DNA from: Stercorarius parasiticus
Taxonomy: Eukaryota; Chordata; Aves; Charadriiformes; Stercorariidae
NCBI GenBank assembly: GCA_013396915.1
Contig: VWZL01002060.1
Location: 124,001-188,000 of the forward strand
DNA: 64,000 bases
Direction: 5' to 3'
Of this stretch, positions 1 through 13,510 are shown in pieces; within the stretch, counting starts at the first letter, position 1, and each line of letters starts with the position of its first letter. The position numbers and the translations under genes are program-made. The notes under the pieces are model-generated. The model was given only the letters and a program-made list of their open reading frames with translations, was not told where the DNA came from and searched no databases.

Positions 1-439
1 ATGGCAAGCACACTGGTCTAAATCCCACTGCTCCAACCCCACTGCAATCCATGATGCCAAGCATACCCTGCTGTGTTCCACCTGAGACTTTCACCTACCC
101 TATTAATTGCAATTTTTCACATTACCCATTCTTTTCCAGCTTCGTGCAGGACGTCTGTGAGTGGACGTGATTTGTGATGCTGCTCATGAATTGCTGACGG
201 GCCAGGAACAGCACTCACGACTAAAGCTTCATGTTTATTTGCAGATCGCCAGCTGCCTTCTCCCATTAGCAACAACTAATTACAACTAATTTCCAAGCTG
301 TGCCCTTTGCACAGATAAGGCACGGCAGGGGCCGGGAAGACCCACTGATTTATTGTGGTTTGGCTGGAGGGTGGGCAGCACAGATATTCTCTCACGGCCT
401 CAAGGGAAGATTTATGATGTACAAAAGAGGCACTTTCTT

Positions 440-470
440 AAAAAAAAAAAAAAAAAAAAGGAAAAAAAAA
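440..470. repeat. Poly-A tract, A20-GG-A9
   Basis: Twenty A, two G and nine A in a row. The sequence to its left shows no recognisable retrocopy or SINE body, so it is treated as low complexity rather than a retroposon tail. Confidence 0.9.
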
Positions 471-3400
471 GGCATCTGGTCCTAATTCCTGATACACTCA
501 AACAAAACCCAAAAGTCAGGCATGTGAACCACAAACACTCATGTGATTTCTGCTCTTTAACTACCATGGGATGAGCTCCTCAAGGAGATGCTGCCTATGG
601 AATCCCTGTGAGAGATGGGAAGAATGAGGCGCCACCAGCAGCCAGTGAAGCAACCAAGCCAAGCTGGCCAGCAGAAAGGACAGCCTCCAAAATTGCTGGG
701 AAACCACGAGTGAAACCAGCTGGGCATGGAGAGGACAGAAAGGACGAACCTGCCAACACCCTGTGCTTGCTCAGTCCATGTTGGCTGCCCGGCACTAAAA
801 CCAGGTGCCACAGCCACAGATTTACTGGTTTTATCCTGTGCAACAGCAAATTTACTGCCTTTTGAAAGAAAAAAAAACCAACCCACCCTTTCTGGAGGGA
901 AAGTATTTGTTGAAAGATATAGTAGGAGCATAGTACACAAAAGAGAAAGTTTCCAGAATGTCCTACCTAAAACAAATGTTCCCCAGGCCTTATTTTAATA
1001 ATTCTTCAATTATTGCCTTACTGGTAGCTGATTTAGTCCAGGCCATTGAGATGTTTCTAATGGAAATCATCAATTCATCATGGAGACGACTTCCAAGAAT
1101 CTAATCACCCAGATGAAAACAGACACATGTTCATGATAATAATGAGGACTCCAGCAAAAGAGGGAAGGTTTTATGTATCTGTTATTTTTAAAGATTTATT
1201 TGCTCCTGTGTCTTAACAAACCAGGCTGGCTGACCGCCAGACGTTCTGTTTTTACTGGGACTGTCCCATGGCCTTGGGAGAGATTTTAAATATCCACTTA
1301 TACATTATTGCTCCAAGGCTGCTGTCTGTTCTGACACTTTACACAGTTTCCTTGACACAGAAAATGAAAGTCTCCAGCTAATGCTTCATTAATCAACACG
1401 AGTAGCTCCACGGTAATTTTATTTTCAAGACAGAAGAGCAAATCAATGGCAACAAGCAAATCCTTATAGTTCATGCTCAATGTTTTAGGAGTTTGTGTTA
1501 CCATCACTCTGTCTTTTTCCGTACTATCTTTCAACAGGTGAGTTAGTGATAAACTGCAAATACTGACGTTTGGAAAAAGCAAAGCCGTAATTGATGCAAC
1601 AAATGATCAAACTCATTTGGAAAAATTGAGAAAAGCTCAACCAGATCCTCTCAGATGCAGTAACCTGTGGGAGCTACGTTCACCAACAAAAGCCCAATAC
1701 AGCACAGTTCAAAGACTCTTCTCTATCTCACAGCAAACACCTGGGTCATCTTCTCCAGGTCAGACCATCAGTGTGAGGATGGCACCGATGCTGGGGCAGA
1801 GTACAGTGACACTCCGGTCCATCCCGCACAACAGCACCGTAAAAATCCCCCTCCCAGGAGCAGCACCCCAAAGGCAGCTCCTGGGAAGCAGCAACCCAAA
1901 GCAGAGTGGGCAAAGAGTAAGGACATGGTCCTCATTTCCCCCCAGGCCCCTCAGCCTCCAAAGCATCCAAAAGGACTACCCCAAAGCCTCAAAGAGAACT
2001 TGCTGTCTCCTACTATTTGCCAGGCACTGCGCACAGCTCATCTTCGAGCTCTGCCTCCTGGGGACCGTGAAGGGTATAATTCCCCCATGTTTCACATTTC
2101 ATACTTAATCTGCCCTATAAAATCCCACTCATGAGCAAGCCAGCAAAAAAAATATAAGCTGTAAAACTGCACCAGCTTCAGGTTACAGCCATGGAACTGC
2201 CTCTCCCAGCTCAGCCTTGCTGCTCCCGAGGAGGCCCACGGCAGATGACAACCCCAAGAGCATGCTTTCTGCCAGGCACGCTGGCCACAGGTGAGGTATA
2301 AGCCAACACACATGATTCGGGACCTTATCCCACTTCTGGGTGATGCAAAGGGTTGTGCTGATGGGCAGGATGCTGAGCTGGTCTGCGACGCCACCGTAAC
2401 AGCCCATCACACCCCTTAGGGAATCCTTGGCATTACCATTTAATTGCTATTAAATTAATTTGGACAGTATAGGATCTGGTAAAATCCTGGGCATTCCCAC
2501 TGACAAAACAACATGACTTCATAATTTCACGGATTCATCTGTGACTTAAAAAAGTAAGTTTTTTATCTTCCTTTCATGTTTTGTAAGGATACTCCTAAGT
2601 GCCAATCTTGGCTCCTTAGCATCTGTTGCCTATGTTATAAACACAGTTAGGTAAAAATTAAAATCAAAAGCTCCTCTTCCAGCCCAAACCCAAACTAACG
2701 ATGAGATCAAACCCAAACAATAATCTAGCAAATACAGCCCTCACTGTGTTCCTGGGCTGTGTGATTTATACACCGACTAAGAACGCCGGCGAGTTTAGAA
2801 AACAGATGGATACTCAGGGTATTTTTGCTAATGTGGTAGTCAGAGCACACTGCAAAAACTCATGGACAAAAATGAAATACAGACTTTGGCTGCAGGGCTC
2901 ACAAGCCCGGCACAGCGATCCCTAGTGTCCTGCATTTGGTGACAGCATCTGGCAAGCAATGGGCGAACCCTGAGTGGGACAGACCCAGGCATGGCAGTGG
3001 GGTTGCACTGATTACAGCAGTAGAGGATTTCACCCAAATGAAGTTAATCTGGGGCTTGACAAGGAAGCAAGTCCACAACCAGTACGACCAGCAATCAGCC
3101 TAAGATTATGAAGAAGGATGTGGCCAGGTAGTGATGCTATTTATATAGCAGAGCAATTAGTTTGAAGTGACTTCTATTCTGGCACAAACCATGCCTATAG
3201 TCACTGTCCAGTACAGACGAGATCTGAGCATCACAGAACCTGCCCAATGCACTCAGCTGAAGGATGCCACTATTTTAGCTTTTAAAAAGTCTGTGCCTTG
3301 TATGTGCATATAACACAAGAGAGCTTTTGCAGGATACCTGCTTTTGTCAAGCAGTTGCCTCCCAGCCCCTCGGAGCCTGCACGCTGATGCACGAGTATTA

Positions 3401-3895
3401 GGGCAAAAATATCTCTGCAACTGGTTGCCTGCAGGAGAGTGATTCTGAGGTTGAAAACAGGGGAAACAGTATTAAAAATCAGTGCACTCAGTCCAGGCGC
3501 TGCCAGGGAGGCACTGACTCTCCCTAAGCCAATGCATGCAAATTATTGAACTGCTGTTACGCTGGTCCTAAGGAAGAGATCAAAGAAAAGTGCTAAGAGT
3601 TTAAATACTCACAGCTAGATGGTCTGATCTCTCTGCTGATCAGGCAATTTTTGGTTGCCTGCATGCCAAGCAGGGTCTCACTAGCACCAGATATGGCAAA
3701 TAAATAAATATTACTGCAGTAATTACATCTGATACTCACAATGGGAGTGCTGCACCATAGCCCCACAATTCTTCTCCCCAGGTCCCTTGTGACAGTGGGC
3801 AAGGAGGTGAGACGTGTGGGACCATTGCACTCCCCTGCAAAGATGAAAGCATGACCAAGGCAAGAGCTTCAAGTGAGGGCAGCGGCGTTTAACCT

Positions 3896-3940
3896 TTGCT
3901 CTGTCACCAATTTCCTCTGCAACCTTGGGCAAGTCACCAA
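3896..3940 (+). mobile_element. Possible MIR SINE core remnant
   Basis: The stretch runs GCTCTGTCACC, a short divergent middle, then CAACCTTGGGCAAGTCACC. This resembles the well-known MIR core GCTCTGCCACTTA...GTGACCTTGGGCAAGTCAC in the same order and spacing. Tail and flanks are too decayed to follow. The call rests on a remembered consensus. Confidence 0.5.
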
Positions 3941-5885
3941 AGGATGAACCTAAAAAGGCACTTGGGTGCCTTGAGGGGAAATTAGGCATCTGTGATCAAA
4001 TGCATGCTTTGGATAACTTGGGTACCACCACTGCCAACAGGTCAAGACCCACCATGCAGCCAACTGTGAGCAGCAAAGCTCTCAGGACATGGAGCACAAA
4101 CTCCACTCCCCACTCCAGCTGGAAGAGAGGAGAGGGACATTCAAGCCAACAGCTCCAACTCTTGGAAAGTGCCCTAAACCACAGGGTGTTCTCCATACCT
4201 CCTTCTGAAAATGTTCCACCTCGCAGAAAATAACTCAAGACTCCCTCAGCGCCGTAACACTTACTCAGCACCATGACTGCCTTATTGATGCTAATGTCAC
4301 GGAGCAATAATGGGGTCCATTAAAATGAATGTCAACTGTTCCCTTAACCTTTGCAGGGAGCCAAATTCATCCCTTTAAGAAATACGTTCATCCTGTCCCG
4401 CTTTTAGTAGATGGTAATCTAAGCCCATGTCTTTCATAACTAACTGAAAAATCGCCAAGCCAAGTTTGGTCTTGCAGATGGAGATCACGTCCATCTCTCC
4501 GGCAGGCAAACCAGGTGTATTTATGCAGTGGAAGAAGCCCATTCACTTTAGCCGTTTGTTACAGACCAGTATGGAAAACAGATTTCACGCTGCTGATGAT
4601 TTATAAAGTGCTTTCAGACAGCCCTTAAATAAGGAGTTATAACCAGGTACGAACATCCAAAGCCACTGCTGAAAACGCTCTCCTGCCCTTGCCATGTGTT
4701 ATTTATGCTGCTCTGGTTGCATGAACTCAGCTCCCTGGTCCGGCTCCTCGGCCCAACACCAGGATTGACCCGTCTCAGCGCCACAGATGTCTGTTTTCTA
4801 TTTAGCTGTGGTATTCCCTGTGCAATATTAAAATGTCATCAATTCAGTTTAACAGGCCAAGTAAAGGCCTTAGTCAACCATTTAACAGCTAAGTAAAACA
4901 TATGGCAAATGCCTATCAGTCCAGGGACTGCATTAAAAGTTTAAGGGTTCAATTAAGAGGAATCTTGCTGGTGTGTTCTCAGGGGGTTAGGAAAACAGAA
5001 ATGCCAAATGTTTCCCCCACTTGTAGCTGTTAAGCACCAGGCTGAAACCCCCTTGTTAAAGTGCTTTTTCTTACAGTGCTATTCCAGTACGTTAAAAGCA
5101 CCTCTGTATAACACTCAGTTAAAATAAGCTATTTATGGGGAAAAATGGAGCTGATATTTTTATGATTTTCTGGGGTTTTTATAATTGTTGTGCTGCAATG
5201 TCCTACCTCAAGCACCCACGTTCAGTGTCGCCACCTGAACACTGGGGCTGGAAGTGCCCAACCCTCCCGCAAGGCAATGCCGGATATCCCAGTGCTCCCA
5301 AGGCTGAAGGCTTAGCCCCAAAACCAGCCAAACTTGACTTGCAGAGCTGAGCAAAGCCCTGTTTGAAGCTGCAAAACCAAGCTGCATTATTACAATTTTT
5401 TTAATGGTTCGGCTTCCTTAAGGACTTGGTCACCTAGCAGAAAGAACATGTTAATTAAGTAACACATCTCCCCCAGAGCAGCGTCTCTGGATTCAAGCAG
5501 GTATTGACAATATAACAGACTGACAATATTGTCATAGAATAATAAACATATCCCAAAACACCTCTGCTTGCAAAAACAGACCTCCCAGCTCCCTAGGGTC
5601 TAGTACAAGAGACTCCAGGTGTTGGGTCTCAGTCTGATTTGTCCATCGCACGACCATGGTGTGCATGTCCCATATAGACAATGCAGACACCACCACAAAC
5701 CTGGCCCAGTGATGTAGACAGGGCAATGGCATTGCAGCTGCAATCAGGTTGTCCCTGCAGTGTAGGACCGCCCGGGGACCCACAATTTTCTGCAGCATCC
5801 CCCTTGGTCACCTTGACACCAGGACCCCCTGGCAGCACAGGCAGGAGATCAGGTTGAGGTGCAATATATAGAGAGCGTGCAAAAA

Positions 5886-6290
5886 TGCTGAGGACAGGCT
5901 GAGAGTTGGGGTAGTTCAGCCTGGAGAAGAGAAGGCTCAGGGGAGACCTTAGAGCCCCTTCCAGTACCTAAAGGGGCTACAGGAGAGATGGGGAGGGACT
6001 CTTTATCAGGGAGTGGAGCGATAGGACATTGGGTAACAGTTTCAAACTGAAGGAGATCTAGATTTAGATTCGATATTAGGAAGAAATTCTTTTCTGTGAG
6101 GGTGGTGAGGCACTGGCATAGGTTGCCCAGAGAAGCTGTGGCTGCCCCATCCCTGGAGGTGTTCAAGGCCAGGCTGGATGGGGCTTTGAGCAGCCTGGTC
6201 TAGTGGGAAGTGTCCCTGCCCATGGCAGGGGGGTTGGAAGTAGATATCTTTAAGGTCCCTTCCAACCCAAACCATTCTATAATTTTATAA
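5886..6290 (+). mobile_element. CR1 LINE 3' fragment (ORF2 C-terminus plus 3' UTR)
   Basis: A 5'-truncated CR1 in sense orientation. It begins around GAGGACAGGCTGAGAG and carries the segment encoding the conserved [12 protein letters not shown] region (GCCTGGAGAAGAGAAGGCTC). It continues through the GTTCAAGGCCAGGCTGGATGGGGC segment to the tail TCCAACCCAAACCATTCTAT, ending in a degenerate ATTTTATAA repeat. The coding part is broken by several stops and frame changes, so it is dead. It is antisense to CAMK1D. 5' truncation is the usual outcome of target-primed reverse transcription in this family. Confidence 0.95.
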
Positions 6291-9200
6291 AAAAAGCAGT
6301 AGCTCCTTGGTGGAGCAGTTAGATCACAAGACTGGGCTTGCTCCAGAGACAGACGGCACAACAATAGTCACGATTTTTGCTGCCGTCGTTATTTATAGGC
6401 ACAAAAATGTAGATCATTTAGAAACTCAGAGTGAGCTGCCAAACCAGATACAGCAGCTGAACCCACTGACTAACAGTGTTTTAGGATATTCCCTCCTGCA
6501 GCAGCAGATGCAAACCCTGCAGGGCAGTGGCTCTGGAGCGGGAGGATGCAGCTCTCCTGGCACCTGGTCCACACCGGCACACAAGGCACCAGCCCAAGGC
6601 AAGATGGCACATTTCAATGTTCATACTTAAAAGAGCAGTGAGATGCTGAGGTCTGAATCACTGCAGTCAACGGGCATTTCCCCCCTGACTACAAACAGGC
6701 TTTTAATTTGGCCCTACGGTCCTCAAGCAACAGATGGGACATGGGAGGAAGATGTGATCCCACATCTTCCATCCCACCCCCTGTGAAGGACTCCAGCTGC
6801 AGGGAAAGACAACTGCAACTACCTAGAAAAAAATACACACCAGTGATTTCAGCAGGTCTCAATACAGCGAGTCGGGTATTACAGACTCCCCAGGTCTCCT
6901 CTCTGCCGTGTTGCTCTCCCCTTTCACTCTGATGAAGGTTTTCTCCTTCTGGTCTCTGCTGGTTGAAGGCACTGATGATGCTCCGAGTTTATCTCACAAC
7001 CCTGCTTCTGTACCGTGCTCACTGGTTTTGGGAATCACCCTGTCCCCCTGCCCTCATCACCCCACCTGGGAAATATCCATCCCACTTCCACCAGCGCTAG
7101 GGGGGTTCAGACCACAAACGGCCCCCGCTCTCATAGGGGCACAACACTGAAACTGAGAGTTGTGAAGAATTAATTTATTTTTTGTTTATTTTCTGTAATC
7201 TGGTACAACTAAACCCAACATTAAAAATATTTTTAAACAAAAGCCATACTGAGAACAGATCACGGGGCACACTGCTAAAGCAACCAATGATTCAGACATT
7301 AATGCTTTTTATTAAACAAATAAAACACTCTGACGAATGCCTCAGAGTCTACAAATTATTCTCACAACTATGCAAAACTACTTTATGTTTCAGCTTTGGG
7401 GCATTGTTTAAAATTTACTCTAGCACTGTTTTCAAGAAAAGTCAATTTATTTCACCCAAGTGGAGATTTAAGACATCAGGGAGCCATCTGGTGGTTTGAT
7501 TGCCTTCTAATTAAAATTCGTCTCTTGGGCTCTTGACTTCCTCTGATGCTGAGCTAAATTGGCTGGCCCAGAGCATAAATGCAGAGAAATTAAGTATTGT
7601 AAGATGTGTGAAAGTAAAATGCAAGTATATGGAATTTCGACAAGATTCTGCTATTGCTTTGTAAATGTGAGTTGTCCACAAAGCACAGATGATGCATTTA
7701 CTCTCTAATTTTTTTGTATCTTTTTTACAATTTTAGAAGTGGAATAAAGTTTCACAAAAATCCCCCCTATGACAGAAAAAGAAAAGAAAAGTGTTAAGTA
7801 ATTTTATGTTGCATTTCTATGGTATTAACATTTTGTTTCTTAGAAAGCTTAACCATTTCCCCCCATGACTTCGTATGTTTTGAAAGAGAAATATACCTGT
7901 GGCTTTGGAAATACAGAAAAGAAAAAGAAAAAAAGGAAGAAAAAAGCAGATACGGAAACCAAGCATTACTGCTGGTTCAGGCATTCTCCTGGCATTTTTT
8001 CCAGCAGGGAATCAAGGCCCCATCACCAGTTTCTAGAAGGGTACCCAGCCTTGAAGCTGCTATGGAAAAGGGTGGAGGTCACAGCCTGGTACCATCTCCT
8101 GGGGCAAGGGGCTGAGAAGAGCAGAGGCTGCAGCTCCATTTGATGTTGGACCACACCATGTTGGTGCATGTTAAATGTGACGGAGTCTGGCTGCCAAACC
8201 GAGATCCTCCAGGGCTCGGCAGAGGAAGGACTTGATAATTTGGCTAATTGAGTTAGCGACGAGTTGCTCATTACTGTTCAGAGACTGGAGTAAATAACAA
8301 CAGGCAAATTAGGAAGCTCTTCCCACCCTCAAGGGTGGCAGCAGCTGAGTGAAAGTCTTCATGATGACAGCTTTGGATGTCAATATTTATATTCCAGTTA
8401 AGTGTCATTTGGGATGCCCATGTCCCTCTTAGCATTTGGCCCTTATCTCTCCATCCCTGCGCAGATGTGCCTCTGCAAGTTTTATTCCTGGCTCTGAACC
8501 TCCTAAACAGAAGCTCAGGCAGGGCCAGATCGGATGTGCCTGCTCAGGCCCATCTCCAGCGCGTCACATCACCATCACCACAGGGTCCGCAGCGGGGCTG
8601 ACACTGGCCTGAAGCAGAACAGCCCCCCCGAAACATTTTGTTGGGCTATAGTGGACATTTAATTCCACTCTCATGACAAATCCCAATCTGGAACAGGGTC
8701 ACCACTGTCATTACTGGGTTTATCTGAAAAACAAATCCATGTGCTTGGGTTTTTCGACAAAACCAAGAAGAGACAACTTTGCAGAGCTTCATTACACATG
8801 TCTCATTGGTAACTGTGCAAACCTCCCCTTGGACTATGGAGAGGTGTTAACTAAGAGTGGGAAAAGATGGTTACAAGGCTGTATATCCTCTCCAGGGGGA
8901 CAGAGTAGGTGTCATTCCCAGAAAAGGTGGCAGGAGTTATATACAAGCCTTAGCAGAATGATGCTGTGCTGCTCTCCGGAAAGCAGCAATGCCTGAACCC
9001 TAGGATGCCAGGGCTTTCCTAGAGCTCCGACACCATCATGAAGCTGCCTGGGTTTCCCTGAAAAAAAACCCCAAATCCTGATTTCAGCCTGAATTGGTGC
9101 CACCACATAGAAAAAAAAAAAATACAGAGGAGGAAGGTTACTCAGAAACAAACCAGCAATTTCTAAGCTTTGTAGCAAGGGGAGGACAGACACTGGTTTT

Positions 9201-10117
9201 GTTTTACACATTTGGCAGGGATGTCGCGTGATTCATTGCTAAGAATTTCATCCTTCCCTGGTCGGTCGGTGTTCCTCCTCCTGCTCCTCAGCCACTTTTT
9301 CTACTTGCTTCCAGTATTTTCATCATTTGTATTTCTCCACGATCCCCACAGGAGGAGCCTCAGCACCACTCTAGCAGGCAGAATCCCAAACTGCCAAAGA
9401 GCTTTTGCACTTTCACCCTGTACACACGGCTGTCCTTTCAGGTATTAGCCAGGAAATATTTTTTCTTAAATTACTCTGAAAGAACATATTGATCAACCTG
9501 GAAAGAGTTTCTAGGGATATTTTCCACAGTCTGAGATCTCTTTAGTCAGAGGCACTCAGTGCATCAGGAACTATAATTTGTGAAGGTGATTCTCAATTCC
9601 CTGTGTAGGGGATTATTTATGGGGGGAAAGTTACATCCAAAAGCGTTTGCAGGATCACGAGATGAAATATACCGTTAACAACTTCTCTGCCAGCAAACCC
9701 CAGGAGATTTCTGAAGTGTTGGAGTGTGTCTGGTAAAATGGCTTCATCTTAGAAACAGGCAAAACTAGGTTTGGAAAATAGTGCGCTTCTTTTTTGACAC
9801 TACCACAGACTCCTTCTGCGCGCTAAAGCACTCTTCCCCCCTCCGAATGCTTTCACATCCCCTTCTGCTGTTTGTCTCACCTATGAGCTCCAGGGCTTGT
9901 GAGATCTCCAAGGCTAGAGCAATAGGTCCATGCCATCGTTAACCTCCTGGCACAGTGCATCACAGCATCCCCAATAGCCAGGCCGGGAGCACAGACGGAT
10001 CCCTCCCTGTCCATGCCCTCAGGTTTTCCAACCAGCAGAAGACGGGATGCATCGCCCCACAAACCAGGATCCACTCAGAGCACATACCTGGGCCCAGGAT
10101 GCTGGGAGATGCTCCCA

Positions 10118-10141
10118 CCTTAGATGTGCCCTTAGATGTGT
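10118..10141. repeat. 12-bp tandem doublet
   Basis: CCTTAGATGTGC is followed directly by CCTTAGATGTGT. The two units differ only at the last base, a typical small replication-slippage duplication. Confidence 0.85.
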
Positions 10142-11344
10142 GCTAAGAAATATCTCAGACCTTGGCCTCTGGTCTCCATTCTGGCACAGAAAAACAGTCA
10201 AACTTCATTTCTGCGACTAAAATTTGCTGGTAGTAGCAACAGTTGCTGGAGGAACTGCTTCTCCATGCTCTAAGGCTGGTTAATTAGAAATCTATAGATT
10301 GATGTTACATAAGAAATAACAGATCTTTTAGTTTTCAGGTGTTTAATTATTAATAAATTAATGAGATGGAAACTGAAGTGCAAGGAAAAATGGTTCTCAG
10401 TCTGAAGGAAGTTAATATAAAATCTAAAATGCATTTTCTTCCAGCTTATTAACTTTGAGATTGATGTAATAACCTCAAGAGGTTTTTTTTAGTTTGCCTC
10501 TTCTCTTAAGTTTATATTCAGATTTGCACAAAAGTAGTTTCTATATTCAGACTAGATCTTGAAAGAATTTTCTTTTACAGAGTGAATTTTCCTATTTGGC
10601 AAAACAGAACAAAGCCATTTATAAAATGTGGTAAAACCTGAAGATAAATGTTGCTCAAAAAATTCTCACTCTCCAGAGAAGAATCCACCTGAGCCCAGTT
10701 TTCCATCACTAAAATACAAAATGTACTCTGCAAAATTTCAGCAGGAAATTCATTATATGGCCTGTTACTGCTCATGCACCACCATACCCAATGCACCTGC
10801 AATACTGGCCAGTTTCTGTTCTAATTTGCTTGGCATTGGAGGCAATTTCAAATTGCAGAAGGCACAAGTGGGGAGAAAAACTCCTGCACCATTTTTTCCA
10901 TCAATCTTTTGATTGTTTCCTCTGAAGTTGCAGGATCGCTCCCTGCTTCTCTGTCCTGTTCAGCTTTGAGTGACAGATGCGTTCACACTTCATTGGTAGG
11001 ATACTTCAACTATTAGGAAAGAGAGTCCCAATACCCATCATAAAAATTTCCTTTTCTTTCATTCTTTTCTCACTTTCTCACCATTGCCACCCTCTCTGAG
11101 GCAGATGTCTCAAAACAAATACCATCATGGAAACCTCAGCTTCGATGTCCTTTGGGTGAGTGGCTGTTTCCCAAGGTCTTGCAGACAACGGGACCCTTCC
11201 CAAATTCTCCTGCTCTTCCTCTGTGAGCTACCACGGGAGTCACCACCGCTGCTATAACATAAACCCCATCAGGATCTCCTCCTCCTCCTTCTGAGGGTGT
11301 ATGGAAACCCCATCACTCGTACCAAAATCACCAACTCCTCTCTT

Positions 11345-11420
11345 CTCTGACACCGAGAAACGCTGAGCTGTTTATGGAGCACGTTACTCTCTTCTAAAAT
11401 TCAAAGGAATATGTTAAAAT
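11345..11420 (+). repeat. Diverged direct repeat, copy A
   Basis: The core ACCGAGAAACGCTGAGCTG, TTTATGGAGCAC and later AAAGGAATATG recurs about 772 bp downstream as ACCGGGAAATGCTGAGCTG, TTTGTAGGGCAC and ACAAGAATATG. The order is the same, with small indels. The family is not recognised. It could be an old transposon fragment present twice or an old local duplication. Confidence 0.5.
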
Positions 11421-12117
11421 TACCATAACTGAATGTCACAGGAGAGATCATCTCTGAAGTTTTCTTTGGAATTTCTTGCTCAACAGAAGTTTCTGCAGAC
11501 GGTATTTGCTTTTCCCTGAAAAAATGGACACGTCCTTCTCCCCACCTCAGCAAGAGCCTGAATCACAGCTCACCCAGCATATGGAAAAACTCACAGTGAC
11601 TTCAATGGTTTTGAGCAATGTCCCACATGCACACGTGAACTGTTAACCTAAGTGTCCTTCCAGACCATAGTTTATCTTAGCCTGGGTGCTTGCTGATGTT
11701 CCTTCTCCAGAGTGAGAGAGGTTTACAGAGCTGCACTTGCCGTAGCAGGTTACCAGAGCTGCAGAAACTGTTCTCCTGCCTTTTTTAACACCTGCAGTTA
11801 GAGTGAGTAATCAGAAAAGGTCTGTCACAGTTTTCCAACAGCAGTCAATTTTTCTTCCCCTAGCAGTCCGCATCCACCAGATACTGTGCATAACACATCC
11901 CGTATTAATCATCGCTTGGTCAAACTAACCTCTTGAGCTCTTTTAAACTCTTCCCAGGCATTTCTGCAAGGCTCTTCTATCATTTCTGGACTTCTTGTCA
12001 CGGATAGTCTCAATATCCTAATGCTTTTTCAAACATTGTGGGTGACGCATGAAACGCTACATTCCCCTGTCAAGCCCTCAAAATAACCACTCTATGCTTA
12101 GAAAAGGAAACACCTCT

Positions 12118-12192
12118 CTGTTTCAGCCACCGGGAAATGCTGAGCTGTTTGTAGGGCACATGATACAGCTTTCAAAACTCACAAGAATATGT
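12118..12192 (+). repeat. Diverged direct repeat, copy B
   Basis: Partner of the copy at 11345-11420. It is similar over about 75 bp with scattered substitutions and a few-base indel. Flanking similarity fades quickly on both sides. Confidence 0.5.
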
Positions 12193-13280
12193 ATTTCCTT
12201 CTGCTGCAGGCACTTGTAGGATCCGTCTTTATCAGGGAGATATCTTCACAAAACTCACAGGGATCCATTTACATCCGAGAACTCTGCTCCTCCATCAAAT
12301 ACCTCGCAAATTACCGAATGTTTCAAAAATTATTAGGAAAGATGTAAGGAAGGAACAAAAAGACCCATGTTTCTCTCTGGGAAATCAGCTTGAAATGGAT
12401 GCTGTGAGTAACATATGCAAATATCCTTTTTTGTCTGTGACAATTTAGTTTAGACCTTAATTGCTTAACCGAAGCACTTTCAAACTGCATAGTAAAATAA
12501 ATGACTGCAGAAGCCTAAATGTACGAGTATAAATACCTTTTTAAACATCTTGAATTTTTAGACAGTGAATCAAAGAGAAACAGAAGGATGCAGTCTTATT
12601 TTTAATCACTTTCCTACTACTCAAATTATAAGAAACAATGAAATATATCATAAGAGACATCTTGAGATATTTTGGCATGCTGCTAAACTGAAATTCAATG
12701 GCTTGACATGCTGTCTCGGGTAATTTAACTTTGAAGTCTTTGCTAATTCTTCTCTGGATTATTGCCGAACATAAGCTTGATTTCAAAGCTCACCCTTGTT
12801 TGGCTTTGCACATCTGAACTGAGAATGACATAAAACGTTTTAAGTAGCTCCTGGGGAACTTTTTAAAAGAGTTATTGACAAGAACAGTGTTTTTGTGCTG
12901 GGACGGCCATGTGAGCACTGGAGAGCCCACGACACACGGGCAGAAGGGCAGCAACGAAGGGAAGCCCATTGGGTGCTGTGGTGGAGATTACACCATCTTG
13001 CCTGTTTGCTCTCAGCAGCTCAAACGCCATGGCTTAGTCCATGCTGAAGGCTGAGCCTCCTGATGGCCAACCATGCTGACAAATTCACAGTTCCTGGGGG
13101 TGTGAGACAGCACACCGACAGCTGCCCACCACAGCCTTCCAGCATAGTCTTCCTCACCCTTGTCCACTCTGTAACAGCAGGCACAGCCCGTTGGGTTTGC
13201 AGCCCTTAGAGCGGGGGTCCTGTTGGTTCTCTCTTCCTCACAAACCTGTTTTTGAGTGTGGACTTTCCCCAGAGACCACC

Positions 13281-13510
13281 TGCGTGTCTCGCCTTTCCCG
13301 CCAGCTCTGACTCAGCCAGCGTAGGACTGCGAGCAGCAATGAGAGGCAGATCCGTGACAGCTTCCTCCCAACATACTCCCTCCTCCCCTCCCTCGCCGCC
13401 GAGCAGCTCTTCACACCACCAGGGAAGCACAGGATGCTGCCTTAGCGCCAACTCCTACCCACCAGCTGCTACGTTTAACTTGGGATCAGCAACGGTCTCT
13501 CCGCCCCGGT
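13281..13510. promoter_or_regulatory. CpG-richer intronic patch
   Basis: About 14 CpG dinucleotides occur in about 230 bp, including a CTCGCCGCCGAG run and CCGCCCCGG at the end, in otherwise CpG-poor intron. It also contains a C/T-rich stretch (13366-13395). No TATA box or exon with a donor could be tied to it, so promoter or enhancer activity is only a possibility. Confidence 0.3.

Larger units (their letters stand above)
1..5885. other. Intronic sequence, distal part of the intron after the CAMK1D exon
   Basis: No exon, RNA gene or young transposon recognised. The stretch holds a poly-A tract (440-470), a GC-richer patch near 1750-2060 where two long but unremarkable frames overlap, and a possible MIR remnant near 3896-3940. 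It is assigned to the CAMK1D intron only by position downstream of the exon on the minus strand. Confidence 0.6.

Noticed and set aside
440..470. Poly-A tract as the tail of a processed pseudogene
   Set aside because: No retrocopied coding sequence or SINE body precedes it on either strand. The same applies to the A20 tract at 39651-39670.
1617..2134. Two long overlapping + strand frames (163 and 155 codons)
   Set aside because: The 163-codon frame opens with TTG rather than ATG, the two overlap in different frames, and neither translation resembles a known family. The area is locally GC-richer, which lengthens frames by chance.
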